Source: Phoronis australis | Lineage: Eukaryota > Phoronida > Phoronidae | Assembly (NCBI GenBank): GCA_002633005.1 | Contig: NMRA01000013.1 | Coordinates: forward strand, 590,516-654,515 | Direction of reading: 5' to 3' | DNA: 64,000 nt | Part shown: positions 1 to 11,444 of the stretch, in pieces | Numbering within the stretch: the first letter of the stretch is position 1 | Layout: every line of letters begins with the position of its first letter | Notes under the pieces: generated by a model | Database searches by the model: none | Seen by the model: the letters and a program-made list of their open reading frames with translations, nothing else | What the model was told of the DNA's origin: nothing | Program-made: the position numbers and the translations under genes

Positions 1-280
1 CCCGTGAAATGAATTTTTCTAAGCGTTTGTTTGAGCCAATACAGTATACAGCTTTCCACCAAGGCTAGGTGATGCAAGACATTATTCTTTGTTGCATTAT
101 AGTAACTGGTCTTGGCTAATTATCATTTTATGGCCTGGTCATCCATTCAGCCAAAATAGTTCCAGAGGTGGCTTATCAGCCAATTATTCACGCATGCTGA
201 CTCACAATAGAAGCCTGATAAGAGTGAAGGTGGATAAATGCGGTGTTCCTACAGTTTCTTGTTTTAGAGGATGTGTTCAC
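1..280 (+). repeat. Interspersed repeat R1, copy 1 (cut by window start)
   Basis: This stretch closely matches 48727-48990 in the same orientation, including the shared strings GTGAAATGAATTTTTCTAAG and GCTTTCCACCAAGGCTAGG and the block around CTGACTCACAATAGAAGCC. Compared with the other copy it carries about 18 extra bases near 85-103. Similarity ends near GGATGTGTTCAC. It begins at the window edge, so the left end is unknown. A short related fragment (CAGCTTTGAACCAAGGCTAGG) lies near 61541-61561. No ends or duplications are visible, so the class of repeat is unknown. The open frame across it is not conserved as a protein in the second copy. Confidence 0.8.
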
Positions 281-2033
281 GACATGATCTATAAACGAAC
301 ATTTCGCCAGTTCATCTGTTATCCTCAATTACTAACATTTCCTTTTCTCCCTGATGCCAACTATACATCAATTCCGCAGGCGAGGACTGTCACACTGTCG
401 GGGTTCTCTCGTTTTGGGGACCTAGCTCATTTCCCAATTGGTGAAATGCGAATTTTGACATGTCCCAATTGGTCACCTGATATTGTGCTAAACGTGGAGC
501 CCAGAAACGTGTAAAAAAATGGGACATTCCGTACGTTGTCGCAGGACAAAAAACAGGATGATCCTGTCAAAACCGGAACTGGCAACTATGCGGTGCCTAA
601 TATTCGCTAAAGCGCAATATGACAGCTCACCGAGACTGTAATTGACACCAAGGTCCTTCCCACTTAATCTACCGTTTGGTGTTTCAAAGCATCTGAGCCA
701 GTGGGAACGCTGAAGTTCAAGTTTACTTTGCAGTAAATATATGCATTTAACAGTGAAGCATTGATATGTTGCTTCAATGGAAACACTCAATTTTGATGTC
801 CATCAAAGTCTTTGGCAGGTCAGTCACTGTGGTGACTGTGGTGAAGTTTGTTACCATTTCATAAATATGGTTTCACCTAGCGATACCTCCAATGTCTGTT
901 AACTTCTGAGTTAATGACAAACCTTATGTTAACTTTTACCCAGATTAAAATGCTTTGCTATCACCAGATTCAACTTGGTGGGAAAAAATACCAACTGTTA
1001 CTGTGTAGCAAAAGTGGTACAAGAGAAAGTCTTCAAAACAGAACTTTAAATTATAGACTGCATAATACAAATGTCAGTTTGAATTACACACAAGATTACG
1101 CTAACGAGCATAATTCAGAGGAATATCCATGAGAGAACAACAACAAAGGACAAAGGGTTGTAACAGTCAGATAAATGTCTGCGTTATCTAACAAGCTAAG
1201 TGAACATGTTTGTTGGAGGTCATATGGGGTTACATCACATGACATTGTTTCCTTGGAAACATTTGATAAACTTGCAGCCCATAGTACAAGACTGGGAATT
1301 TGGCAACATCTGATGATACAAAACATTTCTATGCACTTGGAAGAGGACTCTGGGTTAAATTTAGTCTGCATCTGTTTGCACTGACATTGAATAAATCAGG
1401 AGACAGACTGTGAATGGGTGAGTTAATTAATCAGCTGAAAGTCTAGTGTTTAAGTCCAGGCAATATCATACTGGCAGATCACGTTTTTGCCCAGGCCATG
1501 ATTCAAATGCAAACACATGTCCTAGGATTCAATTAATGAGTGCTGAAATTTGGACGCATCTATTGTTAGCCAACCTGTAACATCATCCCTCCATAAAGGT
1601 AAGAAGTTGGCAAAGGAAAAATTAAGTTTAGTTTAAGACGTGGTTAAAACTTGGCAGTTTTCCTAAATAAGCACATTTTCTTGGAAGCCGGAACGCAAAA
1701 AAACACACTAAATTACATTATTCTGAGTGATTCCTCGTCACTGAAACAGAATTCAACATGTTCACCTGCAGGGATTTTGTTACTGTTTGTACGTAAAAAT
1801 TTTGAGTTTCTGATGATGGCGAAGTATTTTTCTTTTAGTTTCAAATTTAAAAAAATATGTCACCTGCTCGTCACTTTGTTGTTTTTCACCTGCAAGGCAA
1901 AAGTTTCCTTATTTGGTAACGGCAAGAGTCAGACAAAGCACATTCCCTTCTATGGAAAATATGACCTTTGACCTTTAAGAAAACAATGGTGACTTCAATC
2001 AACAGCAAGTCAATTAAGAGGCAATTGATGCAA
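281..2033. other. AT-rich stretch with no recognised gene
   Basis: Only short open frames are present and none resembles a protein I know. I see no convincing exon pair, RNA gene or repeat boundary here. Confidence 0.5.
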
Positions 2034-2614
2034 GTTCCAACTCTCGCTGGTTCCCTGCATGCTTAGCCCAGCCAGCACGCAGGTATCACCTAGTGGCACG
2101 TGCTTTAGCATTGGTCGATGTAATCTTGGCAGTCATTGGTTAGCTTTACAACACCGTGAAAAAATGGCGGACTGTGAACGATTTTTAGCCTTGTCGTTTC
2201 TGAAGTGATGTTTAATAGCCGCGTGCTTGAAGCACATACATGCACAATAAACACATATTATGTGGCCGATTTAACCGGTGTGTTATTCATACTGTATAAG
2301 GACACTATCGTAAACAAAAGTCATCGACAGTAGAAAGATGTATTCCGAAAAGGCTCAATATTACAATTTCTAGGCTTCACATTTCCTGAACATAATTTTA
2401 AGCACCGATTTGTCTGTACAACAGACCACATTTACACTTCAGTCCATCAGTCATGCCAGTTTGTTTGCGCAAAGCGCTGCCTGTTGAGAATTCGACTAGC
2501 CAATCAGAAACGCCGGTGTAAAAAAATTTACAGAGGAAATTTAAGTGATACCTGCGTGCTGGCGCGGCTACCGCCCCATCTAGCGGCACGCAGGGAACCA
2601 GCGAGGTTCCAACT
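2034..2614. mobile_element. Mutator-like non-autonomous DNA element with 9-bp target duplication
   Basis: The element is 2043-2605 (563 bp). Its ends are inverted: CTCGCTGGTTCCCTGCATGC on the left and, on the reverse strand, CTCGCTGGTTCCCTGCGTGC on the right, 19 of 20 identical. A second inverted block, CCAGCACGCAGGTATCAC, lies just inside both ends. The element is flanked by an exact 9-bp direct repeat, GTTCCAACT, at 2034-2042 and 2606-2614. A 9-bp duplication with fairly long inverted ends is typical of Mutator-like elements. No transposase is encoded, so it would depend on a source elsewhere. Superfamily is inferred from the duplication length only. Confidence 0.85.
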
Positions 2615-3372
2615 GTCTAAAATTAGTTACAAAGGTATCATAATATTCAAATTTATTCTAAAATGCACTTGGAATTCTTTTTAGGAAATAGCTTGCCTCA
2701 TACTGGGCTGTCAACCTTCAGAATTGGAAGTGCAACCACACATGAAAATCAGCCATTATTATCCATCTTGCCAGTCAGCTGTTCATCCATGACTGTGACT
2801 GCAGACACAAAATATTTATGTTGGCTACTTAATACATTTAAGTTAGCATTATTGTGCTTAATCAATTCTAGTTTTAAACCTTAAAACATACCTATCAAAT
2901 TTTAAAATGACCCGGGATTATTTCATTTGATATCCTCATTAAGACTGCACAAGAAGACACCAATGGAGTCAGCAGGAAGTGGTAGACTATTCCATTTTTC
3001 AATAAAGTAATTAGTCAAAATGTATTTGAAAGGAGTGGATGGCAACAGAGACTTGATCCATTTCAGTAACTGACCCTGTCTGTGTATCAATACTTGTTGT
3101 TACGCCTTCTAAGCAAGGAGGCCACTGCACTGTTTTTGCTTCTCAGGATTGTGTTTCAGTAAACCCCAGTTTAAATCCATCAGTTTTTCATCAACATATG
3201 CTGTTACTTGTTATCATAGAAATGTTATATAATCTACTCATGTGAACTATAACTTTCTAAGTCTTAACAGCTTTAACTCCTGGGTGGAGATTTCTCAACT
3301 CGTGGCCATTATTTTCACCTCAGAATCGGAGAGGTCTACGTTGTGCTATCACGCCAAACCTTTCGTAAGGTT
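2615..3372. other. Non-coding stretch, nothing recognised
   Basis: AT-rich sequence with short open frames only. A small block near 3280-3340 (wording GGTGGAGATTTCTCAAC and TTTTCACCTCAGAAT) has an inverted, partly similar counterpart near 22655-22700, hinting at an old repeat. Confidence 0.4.
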
Positions 3373-4215
3373 AAAGTGGAACTTAAGGTCTAATTACTTA
3401 TCTGTGTGATTGCTTGGTAAAATTAGTAGGTTGAAAATTGCCAAATGTTTTTAAGAAAGAGATTTGTGTCGAAAATGATTTGCCATAAATCGCTCATCCA
3501 TGTCCAGTAAGTATCGTGACGTAATGTTGGGGAATAACCAGGCCTTTATGCAGCGTACGTCCTGGGCGTCCAAATAGATGGCCTAGCACTAATCTGGACG
3601 CACTGGCAAGGACGCCCAATGTATCATTTGGACGCCCACTGTCAATAGGAACCTTTCAAGTTTGGACTCACACATTGTAATGAATACTAGGAAGCCTCTG
3701 AAGGCTCACAGTGGGGGCTTTTTTTTCAAAGCAGGAAGAAATATACAGTGCATATACAAAGTATGTGCATTGTTGCTATTTTGACACTTGATTGACAGCA
3801 TTTTAAAAGTCTTGGTCTACAGTTTTTTTTAGTAAAAATGCTCACCATAGAAGGCTGTTTTCTAAACTTAGATGTAAAAACCTTGATCTATGCATTTTTT
3901 GTAAAAAAATCTGCGTTTGGGGATTTTGCTGGGAGTGAGGGGTTACACGTCGGAATCATGGACGCCCTGGAATATTGGGAACCCCATTTTGGACACCCTA
4001 TTTTCAAAATCCTGGATAATGGCCTGGGAATAACACTGCATTATGCGGCTACGTGAGCCCCCAATGTACGTCATTAGTAAAAAGGTCACGTATTTGCAGA
4101 ATTTTTATTTTCACAATAACAAGTTGTCAATGAACACAACTGCACTTTGCTTTAGAGTAGATGATGTTCAAATAGCATTGTCGTTTAGTTCATGCTATAC
4201 ATTAGCATAGTTAGG
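3373..4215 (+). repeat. Interspersed repeat R2, copy 1, interrupted by a hAT-like element
   Basis: The two outer parts (about 3373-3538 and 4027-4215) match other copies at 32306-32680 (+) and 49660-49890 (-). Shared strings include GCATTGTCGTTTAGTTC and CTATTTGCAGAATTTTT (GTATTTGCAGAATTTTT here). The middle (3539-4026) is a later transposon insertion. The copy at 49.8 kb reads straight across the insertion point with one undivided GGAATAAC. R2 has no evident inverted ends and its class is unknown. Confidence 0.8.
3539..4026 (+). mobile_element. hAT-like non-autonomous element, copy 1
   Basis: The 488-bp element starts CAGGCCTTTATGCAG and ends CTGGATAATGGCCTG, which are inverted copies of each other apart from a few bases. 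It is flanked by an exact 8-bp duplication, GGAATAAC, at 3531-3538 and 4027-4034. An 8-bp duplication with CAGG-type ends fits the hAT superfamily. Body landmarks shared with the other copies are the string TGTCAATAGGAACCTTTCAA, the block around AGCAGGAAGAAATATACAGT and GACGCCCTGGAATATTGGGA. No transposase is encoded. The short open frame (3838-4056) is a chance reading of the repeat. Confidence 0.9.
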
Positions 4216-6436
4216 AACATGCAAGCACATCTTTAAAGTCCCTATAAAATGAGCCAACTGCCTTTTAGATATGTTAAATACATGTACTTTTGTGCAACAT
4301 ATCTTTGTTTCGTTCTATTCCACACAACCACTAACTAATTACTACGCATTTTGTGCCCCCCATATTATGTGCCCCAATCAGAAACCCCTTTTATTCTCTC
4401 GACGAATCACAGTAGACTGGCCTATTGACATCATCGTTGAGAACGAGCAACACATTACCGCGCTAACCACAACCTGTAGTGAGCACCTGATCGGCTGCTG
4501 GGGCAGTAAAAAACAAAGTAGTTTTGCTCAAGGAACGTCACCAATTAGAAACATCACCGACGTTAGGCATCAATGTCCACTGATAATGCAATATTACTAA
4601 GCAAAACAATGGTGTCAGGCAAAGCACCCTTCGAACCGAACAGCGGCGTAGATCTCGGATAGAGTCTGCCATCGATTCACTCACGACCCACGACGAACCA
4701 ATTTTCGAAGTATTTGCACCCACATAAAAGGTCTTACAACAGCTACATTTCGTACTGAATCTGACAACGGCAAACTTACCGAACTCTGTGGTGGAAAAAA
4801 TACTTATTTTTCACGTAAGATGTCTTGATTATCCACTAACAAAGTAATAAATAAATCACCGCGACATGGTCGGTACCATTTTATGCGATTGTGGCTCAGA
4901 AATGTCGTCAATTAACGGTGTGGGTGAATGTAGCCTACGTCTCTTTTTATCGCAAAAAACAAACATAAAGATGACAACCCTTGGCTGTTACTTGCCAAAC
5001 GACGGTCACAACTTGTCTTGCATCAGAATGAAAGTAAGTCGACAACAAATTCTCAAGCCCTCTTTTCTGGGACAGCACGGGCGACATATATATGAGTCAT
5101 CTGTCACTCACGTGTTGCAGCCAATATATCACGTACTCCAGCGGTGAGAACGTAGAGGTGCACACCTCCCAAGTCGCACATCAAAAGAGTACGGCGGCCG
5201 TTCTAAATAAAATATTGCACTGGCTTGGCTCGATTAAGTGCTTGGGTGTTGCATATACTGGAATGCACGTGACCATAAGATGAGCGCTGATTCAACTTGA
5301 GTTTTGTGGCACATTCTTTGAAATCTAACATCGGCCGGGAAAGGGTGCACTTACAAACCCCGCACGTGAACGTCAGGCAATACTGACGGCTTTGGGTACA
5401 CTTTGGAGGCACGCACTGAAAAAAGTGTGCAGTCAGCATGTCGATGGGTTGTGCTATGACGGGAACGGCGTATTTCCCTGACTTCAAAGTATAAAATACC
5501 TTGTGCAATTGGTCTTTCAAATCGAACACTAGTTTAAATATGACGACCTATTCGCAGCGCTAACTTTGTCCTTTGTGCTCAATATTTTGTTTCCACCTCA
5601 ATCGCATTTAGATTTTCCTGCAGGTCTCACTAACGGGCGTGCAGATAGCTGCGCCGGTTACGGGTTAAGTTTCGTATGCCTTTGTAAAATGCCTTTGTCT
5701 TCAAATGACGGTCCGTAGCGAGTTCCGTGACAATTGGCCGGTAAGTTTCCCCTTCTGTTTCACTTTACTCGTATTCCTCTGGCTTGAACATACACGGCGC
5801 TAATCCATCCAAACGTTGTTCCTACATTTTCTTAATCTTCCATTTCGCAGTACTTTTCATTGAACGTCCGTCCATTGCAAGGTATTAGGCCTTTACTTTT
5901 CTAACCCAAGTGCGAAAAGTCTCGGGTCATTCTTTTTCATCGTGCTGCGAGTGAGCTTTTCGCTTCGTTAAGATGTGTAACGCCGACTTACTCCCCGACA
6001 TAATCCCGTAATTATCACGGAGCGACTACAAACAAATTTAATTCTCCGGTACACGCATTCCGCCAGGATGTCGCCGTGGGTCCGACAAATCTCCATTCAT
6101 TGCAAACCTGTCCCCCAATGCACGCAGGGACCCTGTTTGTTAAATCTGTTCGTTAAACCCGGACGTCTTTGTGAATAAGTATTTGATGTTAGACTGAGTA
6201 AGTGGTCCCCACCGAGAACGCGCTACTGTCTTTGGCGACGCTAAACTATCAAGGGACAGTGAGTTGTAGGATATTATATGCACGTGGAAGTGTCGAGATA
6301 AGTGTCGTGTAGTATTTGAGCTTGGTTGTCTCTAACAGTTGTAATTTTGAAAATCTGTGACTTGAAATATGCACCAGACACCGTAAGGTAAGCTTCCTGT
6401 GGCAACGGACTGTTCGATAGGTATTGGGTATCAACG
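4216..6436. other. CpG-richer unique stretch, no gene assigned
   Basis: CpG dinucleotides are visibly more frequent here than in the flanking AT-rich DNA, and I find no repeat match elsewhere in the window. Consensus-like splice donors occur on the plus strand (for example CCG|GTAAGTTT near 5739 and AAG|GTAAGC near 6389). The minus-strand frame at 5203-5529 starts with GTG and has a stop just upstream, so it is not a convincing CDS. The stretch may be the 5' region of a gene together with the promoter-like block next to it. This is inference. Confidence 0.35.
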
Positions 6437-7035
6437 ATGACGTCATTTCCGCCGATTAGAACGAGCGCCACCTAAAGTTTTTTTTCGGCGCTAAATGGGG
6501 TTCATGATGGGGTCGAACGATAGTAATTGGCGTAATTAGCTAATGCCAGGAGTAAAGGGAGGGATGATATGTTTGTTTCGATCAATGATACAGATATTTA
6601 ACATGTTCAAAAGTCATTTGGCCGTTATGTAGGGTCTTTAAGATTGACTATCCAGAGATTTCAATATCGAATGTGCAAATCCGCCATATTTGAATTTGCT
6701 GCCGCAGTTGCATTATGGGAAATGAATGCCTCTATCGCTTGACAACCGATTGTGTGCAGTGTTGCTGGGTTTTGTGGCAACGAATGTTTAGCACAGAATA
6801 AAGTTATTTTATTTCATTTCTTATCATAAAATTAATATTAAATGAATAACTACTGTATTATATTACAGAAATCTTTTGGAAGTGAATAAAGTCACCGTTG
6901 CCGCCCCCCAAATGCATCGACTGTGACTGTGTTCCACCAGGTGATATTATGCTCATAATCAGCTGCAATATTCTCTTCCGTATAGAAACTCTCACGCTGT
7001 TCCTAGGCATACCTACTATCCCAGAATGCAATAGA
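6436..7035. promoter_or_regulatory. Cluster of promoter-type motifs (CRE, ETS, YY1-like, ZNF143-like)
   Basis: Within 600 bp there is a palindromic CRE (TGACGTCA, 6438-6445) joined to an ETS core (TTTCCG, 6446-6451). There is a YY1-like site on the minus strand (AAATATGGCGG, 6681-6691). Two sites resemble the ZNF143/Staf consensus: TTTCCCATAATGCAAC on the minus strand (6707-6722) and CTATCCCAGAATGCAAT on the plus strand (7016-7032). These motifs are classic for broad, CpG-type animal promoters. No first exon could be fixed on either strand. The gene served is unknown. Confidence 0.4.
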
Positions 7036-7261
7036 GAGGAACTGGTGTGGGGCGTGTGCATTGAGATTTGAACATTCGCTATTGACTTGTTGGGGTGCAT
7101 TGCTTTTGTCAGCCCGACATCAGTCTAGGAATGTCTCGTGAAACCCAGGTTTGGGATGTTTTAGAATAGCATTTAGTTAGAAGGCATGGCACATTGAGTG
7201 TAAGTGCATTTTGAAACACATCTAGGAACATAGTGATGATTTTTTTGGTTTATCAAAGTCT

Positions 7262-7362
7262 GATAGCCTATTTGTTGCTTGTTTGATGTACCCCTATTTC
7301 ATATTCTAAGGGGCATTAATGTTCAAACTGCAGGTGAGTGCATATCTGCATGTTTAGATTCA
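7262..7362 (+). repeat. Short interspersed repeat R5, copy 1
   Basis: About 100 bp resembles 22828-22915: both share CCTATTTG-TGCTTGTTTGATGTA, then CTAAGGG, then a TCAACTG-type block and GCATRTCTG. Divergence is high, so it is an old dispersed repeat of unknown class. Confidence 0.5.
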
Positions 7363-7679
7363 TATTTACACAATTCAGATGTTTTACATTTAATGTGTCG
7401 TCGACATAACAACAACACATAAATTACATTGTTTTTGAAATATGAATAATTAATCTCAGATTCACTTACTATTAACAAAAGCCTTAACAAATTTTTTAAC
7501 TGGATGTATAAACAATGGATAATTAGCAGGTTGAGCTCCTTAATCCACGATATTTTGTGAGATACAAATCTACTTAGCTCTTAGAACGTATTGCAAGAAC
7601 ATGCTAAAGTGGAAGAGCACAAAAAAGAAAGTTCAGCAAATGCATCCATTATGATTAGGGTTGGGTATTCAACTCTTGA

Positions 7680-7990
7680 CCAGAAATCTCATTTTGGACT
7701 TAGAGGGGATAACTAGAGCCCAGAGTGGCTCAGAATTTTAGATTGGTGGACAGTTGTAAACTATTGATTTCAATCACACACAATAGGTCTTTTGAAATTA
7801 GAAGACAATGCTAGCCTTCTCTTAGTCATTCAACTGTCCCAGTTGACATGTGCAAGCAAACACAGCTAAAAAGGATTTTGCCATATTATTACCCCCGTGA
7901 ATTTGAATAGCCCAGCCCGCATTTTTACAGTTATATCCCCTGACCCCTTTTTGAACTACCCACTGGACCTGTACATATGTCTCTCATGGA
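7680..7990 (+). repeat. Interspersed repeat R3, copy 1
   Basis: This is a diverged member of a family seen at 24325-24625, 44285-44575 and 47070-47300 (all +) and 58335-58610 (-). Landmarks in order are TTTTGGRCTT near the left end, GGYCTTTTGAAATT, CAACTGTCCCAGTTG and AATAGCCCAGCCCG. Copies are about 250-330 bp. I found no clear inverted ends or duplications. Confidence 0.7.
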
Positions 7991-9872
7991 GATCCCTACA
8001 CTAATGAAGTAGATAGGTAATTAACAGTTAGCAAATCAAAGGCTTCAATAGTGGATGCCATGTAAAGTTGCTACAACAACAGTTCATTAGCTTTCAAGCA
8101 TAAGTCACATCAACTTCGCTTATGTCACTTATGCTACACCCAATATTTGACAGTGATAACGATGGGTTCCCTAATTCTACTATTTCGGAAAAGAGTAACC
8201 ACCACTTTGATGCTGGATAAAATAACTGCATGTGAACTCATCAAAACTGACTGACGCCAACCACTTGGCTAACTTTTTCCCACAAAATCCTCAAAATACC
8301 ATGAAATGTCACAGAATTTCTAGCAAGCAAGTTTTGTCACAGAATGTCACATGGAATCCATTCTCAGTTTTGTGTAAAATAATTGAAGAGTTACTGCAAT
8401 ACCAAACATAATGCCCACACTTAAAAGGCTAAGCGATTTATATAGGTTGAGCCAGTGCGAGTCCATATGAAATTCATTGGCTGAAGAGACTTTATAAGAA
8501 GCATGCCACAAAACAGGCAGCTTATAAATAAAGAAGCTACGATTACATGTAAATACTGTTCAGTGCCTGCTGAGACTAATGAAAAGGCAAGTGATTAATT
8601 TCACTTTCATTTCATGGTCACAGATTTGATTTAGGATTTGATTTAACACCCTTCTGATGTAATTTCACACATTCATCTACCTTAACTGTGTGTGGTTATC
8701 CTAAGAGTTACCATAAATCAAGGGCAGGCGGAAACCTCTTTCACATAATTTACCACTTCAATTCTTGTAAATGTCCAAGTTGCATAAACAAGCACTTTTA
8801 AATAGAGCAGTGCTGCAGTGTGTGCATGGTGAAGCAATGTTCAGGGTCACCAGCTAATTGAACCAGCTTATCGACTCAGGGTCTAGGAACGATCACAACT
8901 CCAATCTCATGGACAACTGCAAGACCTAAAGAAATTCAATACCTAAAGAAGTTCAGGTTATGTCGGCCCTCATCAACATATCTGCACATTTAGCCAAGTA
9001 TCTACAAACCTATAAAACGTAACTTAGCAAAAATGGGTATTTTCTGAGAAGTAGAAATTCTGAAGAATTTAATTTTTGACTTTTCAGAACTTTTTCTCAT
9101 GAAATTGATGTCGTATTTTTTGTATTCCCTCATGCAAAAGTGGAACAGTTTAAAAACAATTCTTACAAGAGCTTTGAGGAACAGTTTATAAACCATGATA
9201 CCTGAAAGTGTCATATGAATCTGCCGTGCCATTTCTGAGATACGATGTTCCAAGTTGGCCAAAATTGGGAATTTTTTTAGGGTGCTATACAACCGTACGA
9301 TGAAGCTCATCTTCTTTAGGAAACCATTTCCATTAATTTGGAATAAGTCCTTTTCTCAAATTATTTTACATTATAAGGAGGGTTCGACATTTTTCATTTA
9401 TTGTTGAATTTTTAAGAAATTTTGATACTATGTATTTTGATGTTTGCCTACTACAAAACCTGAAAAATGTGGTGTAACCAAATTATGTTTTGTTATATCC
9501 ACCTAAACATTAAGTAACCTCTGGCAAAAATGTTCAATTTAAACGGCTTACTGAAAAGCAGTCTTAATTACATTACTGACTGAATCCTTTTGATAATTGA
9601 TATCAGTTTTATGTTTTAATGGTCTTAATTATATTTCCCAGTTCACCGATTTTCTTATGTTGGCGTAAGTGAATGTTTTTTATCATATAATGTGCAATTT
9701 GATCTTTTCAAAAGCACTCCAATTTCAAGATCACTGTTACCCAATATTGCATTTCACTAGGTGGTAATAATAACAGTTCGTGACCACAGAATTAATAGCA
9801 GTTTGATTTTGTCAACGCACCATGATCGATGATTTACTTTTAATCTAAAAACATCGCCATGAAAACCAGAAG
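7991..9872. other. AT-rich stretch, no gene seen
   Basis: The 102-codon minus-strand frame at 9002-9310 is lysine- and phenylalanine-rich in the way expected from AT-rich non-coding DNA and resembles nothing I recognise. No RNA gene or bounded repeat was found. Confidence 0.45.
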
Positions 9873-9874
9873 TA

Positions 9875-10119
9875 AGGTAGACTCTCACCAAATTTCAACA
9901 AAAATAATTTCTCAAATTGCCCTTTTCACATTTTTCAAATGCTTGTAGCACTGTTGTGAAACCCATAATTTTACAAAACATTGTCTGATGGTAACCATGG
10001 TACAGAATTTGAACATGGGAAAGTATAACTTGGTGCTGTGTTCCTTTCATGGAAAAATTGAGAAAAGAACATTTCCAATGTCAGCCAAAAATGTATCCTA
10101 AATTTGTGAGATTTCACCC
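9875..10119 (-). mobile_element. TA-flanked MITE family M1, copy 1
   Basis: The ends AGGTAGACTCTCACCAAATT and, reversed from the right, GGGTGAAATCTCACAAATT are inverted repeats. The element sits between TA dinucleotides (9873-9874 and 10120-10121). The body has the family landmarks CCATGGTTACCATCAGACAA (minus strand), an AAATGTGAAAAGGGCAATTT block and AACAAAAATAATT. TA target duplication and length suggest a Tc1/mariner-type MITE. It has no coding capacity. Confidence 0.75.
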
Positions 10120-10221
10120 TACTTCATAAGAAGCCAACAATCGTGGAAACAAAAAACTATTACTAAATAGTCACATCTAACATACAGCTATTGACCATGT
10201 TACTCATAAATGCGCTCATAA

Positions 10222-10352
10222 TCAGTGCCAGTTGTGGATTTAGGGGGAGGGGGGGGGGGGCAAAGGGCCNGGGGGGGGGGCAAAGGGGCCATGCCCCCCC
10301 TAAAATTATCCCAGATTCCATTTGGCAGTTCGGGGGTGTGAATGTCTGACGG
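10222..10352 (+). repeat. G-run-bearing dispersed repeat R7, copy 1, with assembly N
   Basis: The block around GTGGATTTAGGGGG and TCCCAGATTCCATTTGGCAG also occurs, reversed, at 59546-59624. The middle holds two long G runs around CAAAGGGCC with an unresolved base at 10270. Run length and unit number here are probably unreliable. GTGGCGGAT plus G-run repeats are common in marine invertebrate genomes. Confidence 0.65.
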
Positions 10353-10596
10353 GCAAAATCCTAGTACTCTGTCCTGGCCCCCTTACTCAAAATCCTGGTT
10401 CTGTCTCTGAGTGCAGCTAATTATTTCAAATAAGACTATTTGATTCTCAATTGTCATTTCTCTAGTTCTGGACTAAATAACACACCACAGGTAAATTATA
10501 CAGCTTTTGTACAGTTTGATGACAGCTGTTATCCTGGCATGATTCCCATATCAATGACAACATTTTAGATACTAGCATTTTGTGGAAAATCAAATA

Positions 10597-10829
10597 TGGT
10601 AACATCTAATCAATATTGGACAAAAATGATTGCCAAAATTGATCACTTTTCATTTTTCAAAGGCTTTTAAGTTAACGTGAATGCTCCGAATTTTTAAAAA
10701 CAATATCAGATGGTGGCTCTGTTACAGAATATATAATTGAATTTACTTGGTGCTCACAAACTTTTATTTAAAAAATGAATTGAAATTTCACTCGTCCGCC
10801 ATATTGTGCTCAACGACGAGACTTTACCA
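10597..10829 (-). mobile_element. TA-flanked MITE family M1, copy 2
   Basis: Left end TGGTAACATCTAATCAATATT follows TA at 10595-10596. The right end carries the family end signature CGTCCGCCATATTGTGCTC followed by ACTTTACCA. Body landmarks ATCAGATGGTGGCTCTGTTA and TTACTTGGTGC match copies 1 and 3. No coding capacity. Confidence 0.65.
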
Positions 10830-11194
10830 AAGTCAAAATTCGTGATTCACGAAAGTAGGCATTTCAGCACTGCACTTAAAATGTAAAGGTAAGCATGTGC
10901 TTGTGAGGACGGGTGGCGGAGAGCATGGACTTCGCTCTCTCAGTCTTATGAGTGGACACGCCCTGCAATTCAATCTGCGGCGTCTTAGTCTCGACCAGTA
11001 AAGCACACCGATTACAAACCAAAGCCACATGAACAGTGACTGAACTAAAACAATGGCGGATAAAAAATTTGTCCAGCAGTTCCTAAAAATTAGCCACAGA
11101 GACGGGTCTTGTGTAAGGCAAATGAAGAATTTACCATAGCCAGACATTGCAAAGATTACCTATCAATTAATGTGACATCTACTTCCCTTTTAGG

Positions 11195-11444
11195 AGACGC
11201 TTGATTACTCAATTCCAAGTTAGAACAAAAATAATTACTGAACTTGCCCGTTTTTAATTGTCCTAGTGCTTCTAATATTGTACAAAATGGTCGTACTTTT
11301 TCAAAACATCTGATGGTAGTCGTGGTGCAGAACTTGGGACATCAGGAAAAACATTAATTTGGTGCAATACATCTTACATGGATAAACATGACATAAAATT
11401 TCATTCATCCACCATATTGTGCTGTCTGGTGAAATTTTACCATA
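11195..11444 (-). mobile_element. TA-flanked MITE family M1, copy 3
   Basis: The right end reads GTGAAATTTTACCA followed by TA (11445-11446), preceded by CATCCACCATATTGTGCT. The body has AACAAAAATAATTACTGAAC and CATCTGATGGTAGTCGTGGT. The left end is decayed, so the start is approximate. This copy lies 100 bp from the larger TA-flanked element at 11547. Confidence 0.6.

Noticed and set aside
89-514. 141-codon plus-strand frame at the window start
   Set aside because: It lies in repeat R1, starts with TTG, and is not preserved in the second R1 copy.
5203-5529. 108-codon minus-strand frame with CxxC-like pairs
   Set aside because: It starts with GTG, has a stop just upstream, lacks an acceptor and resembles no zinc-finger family I know.
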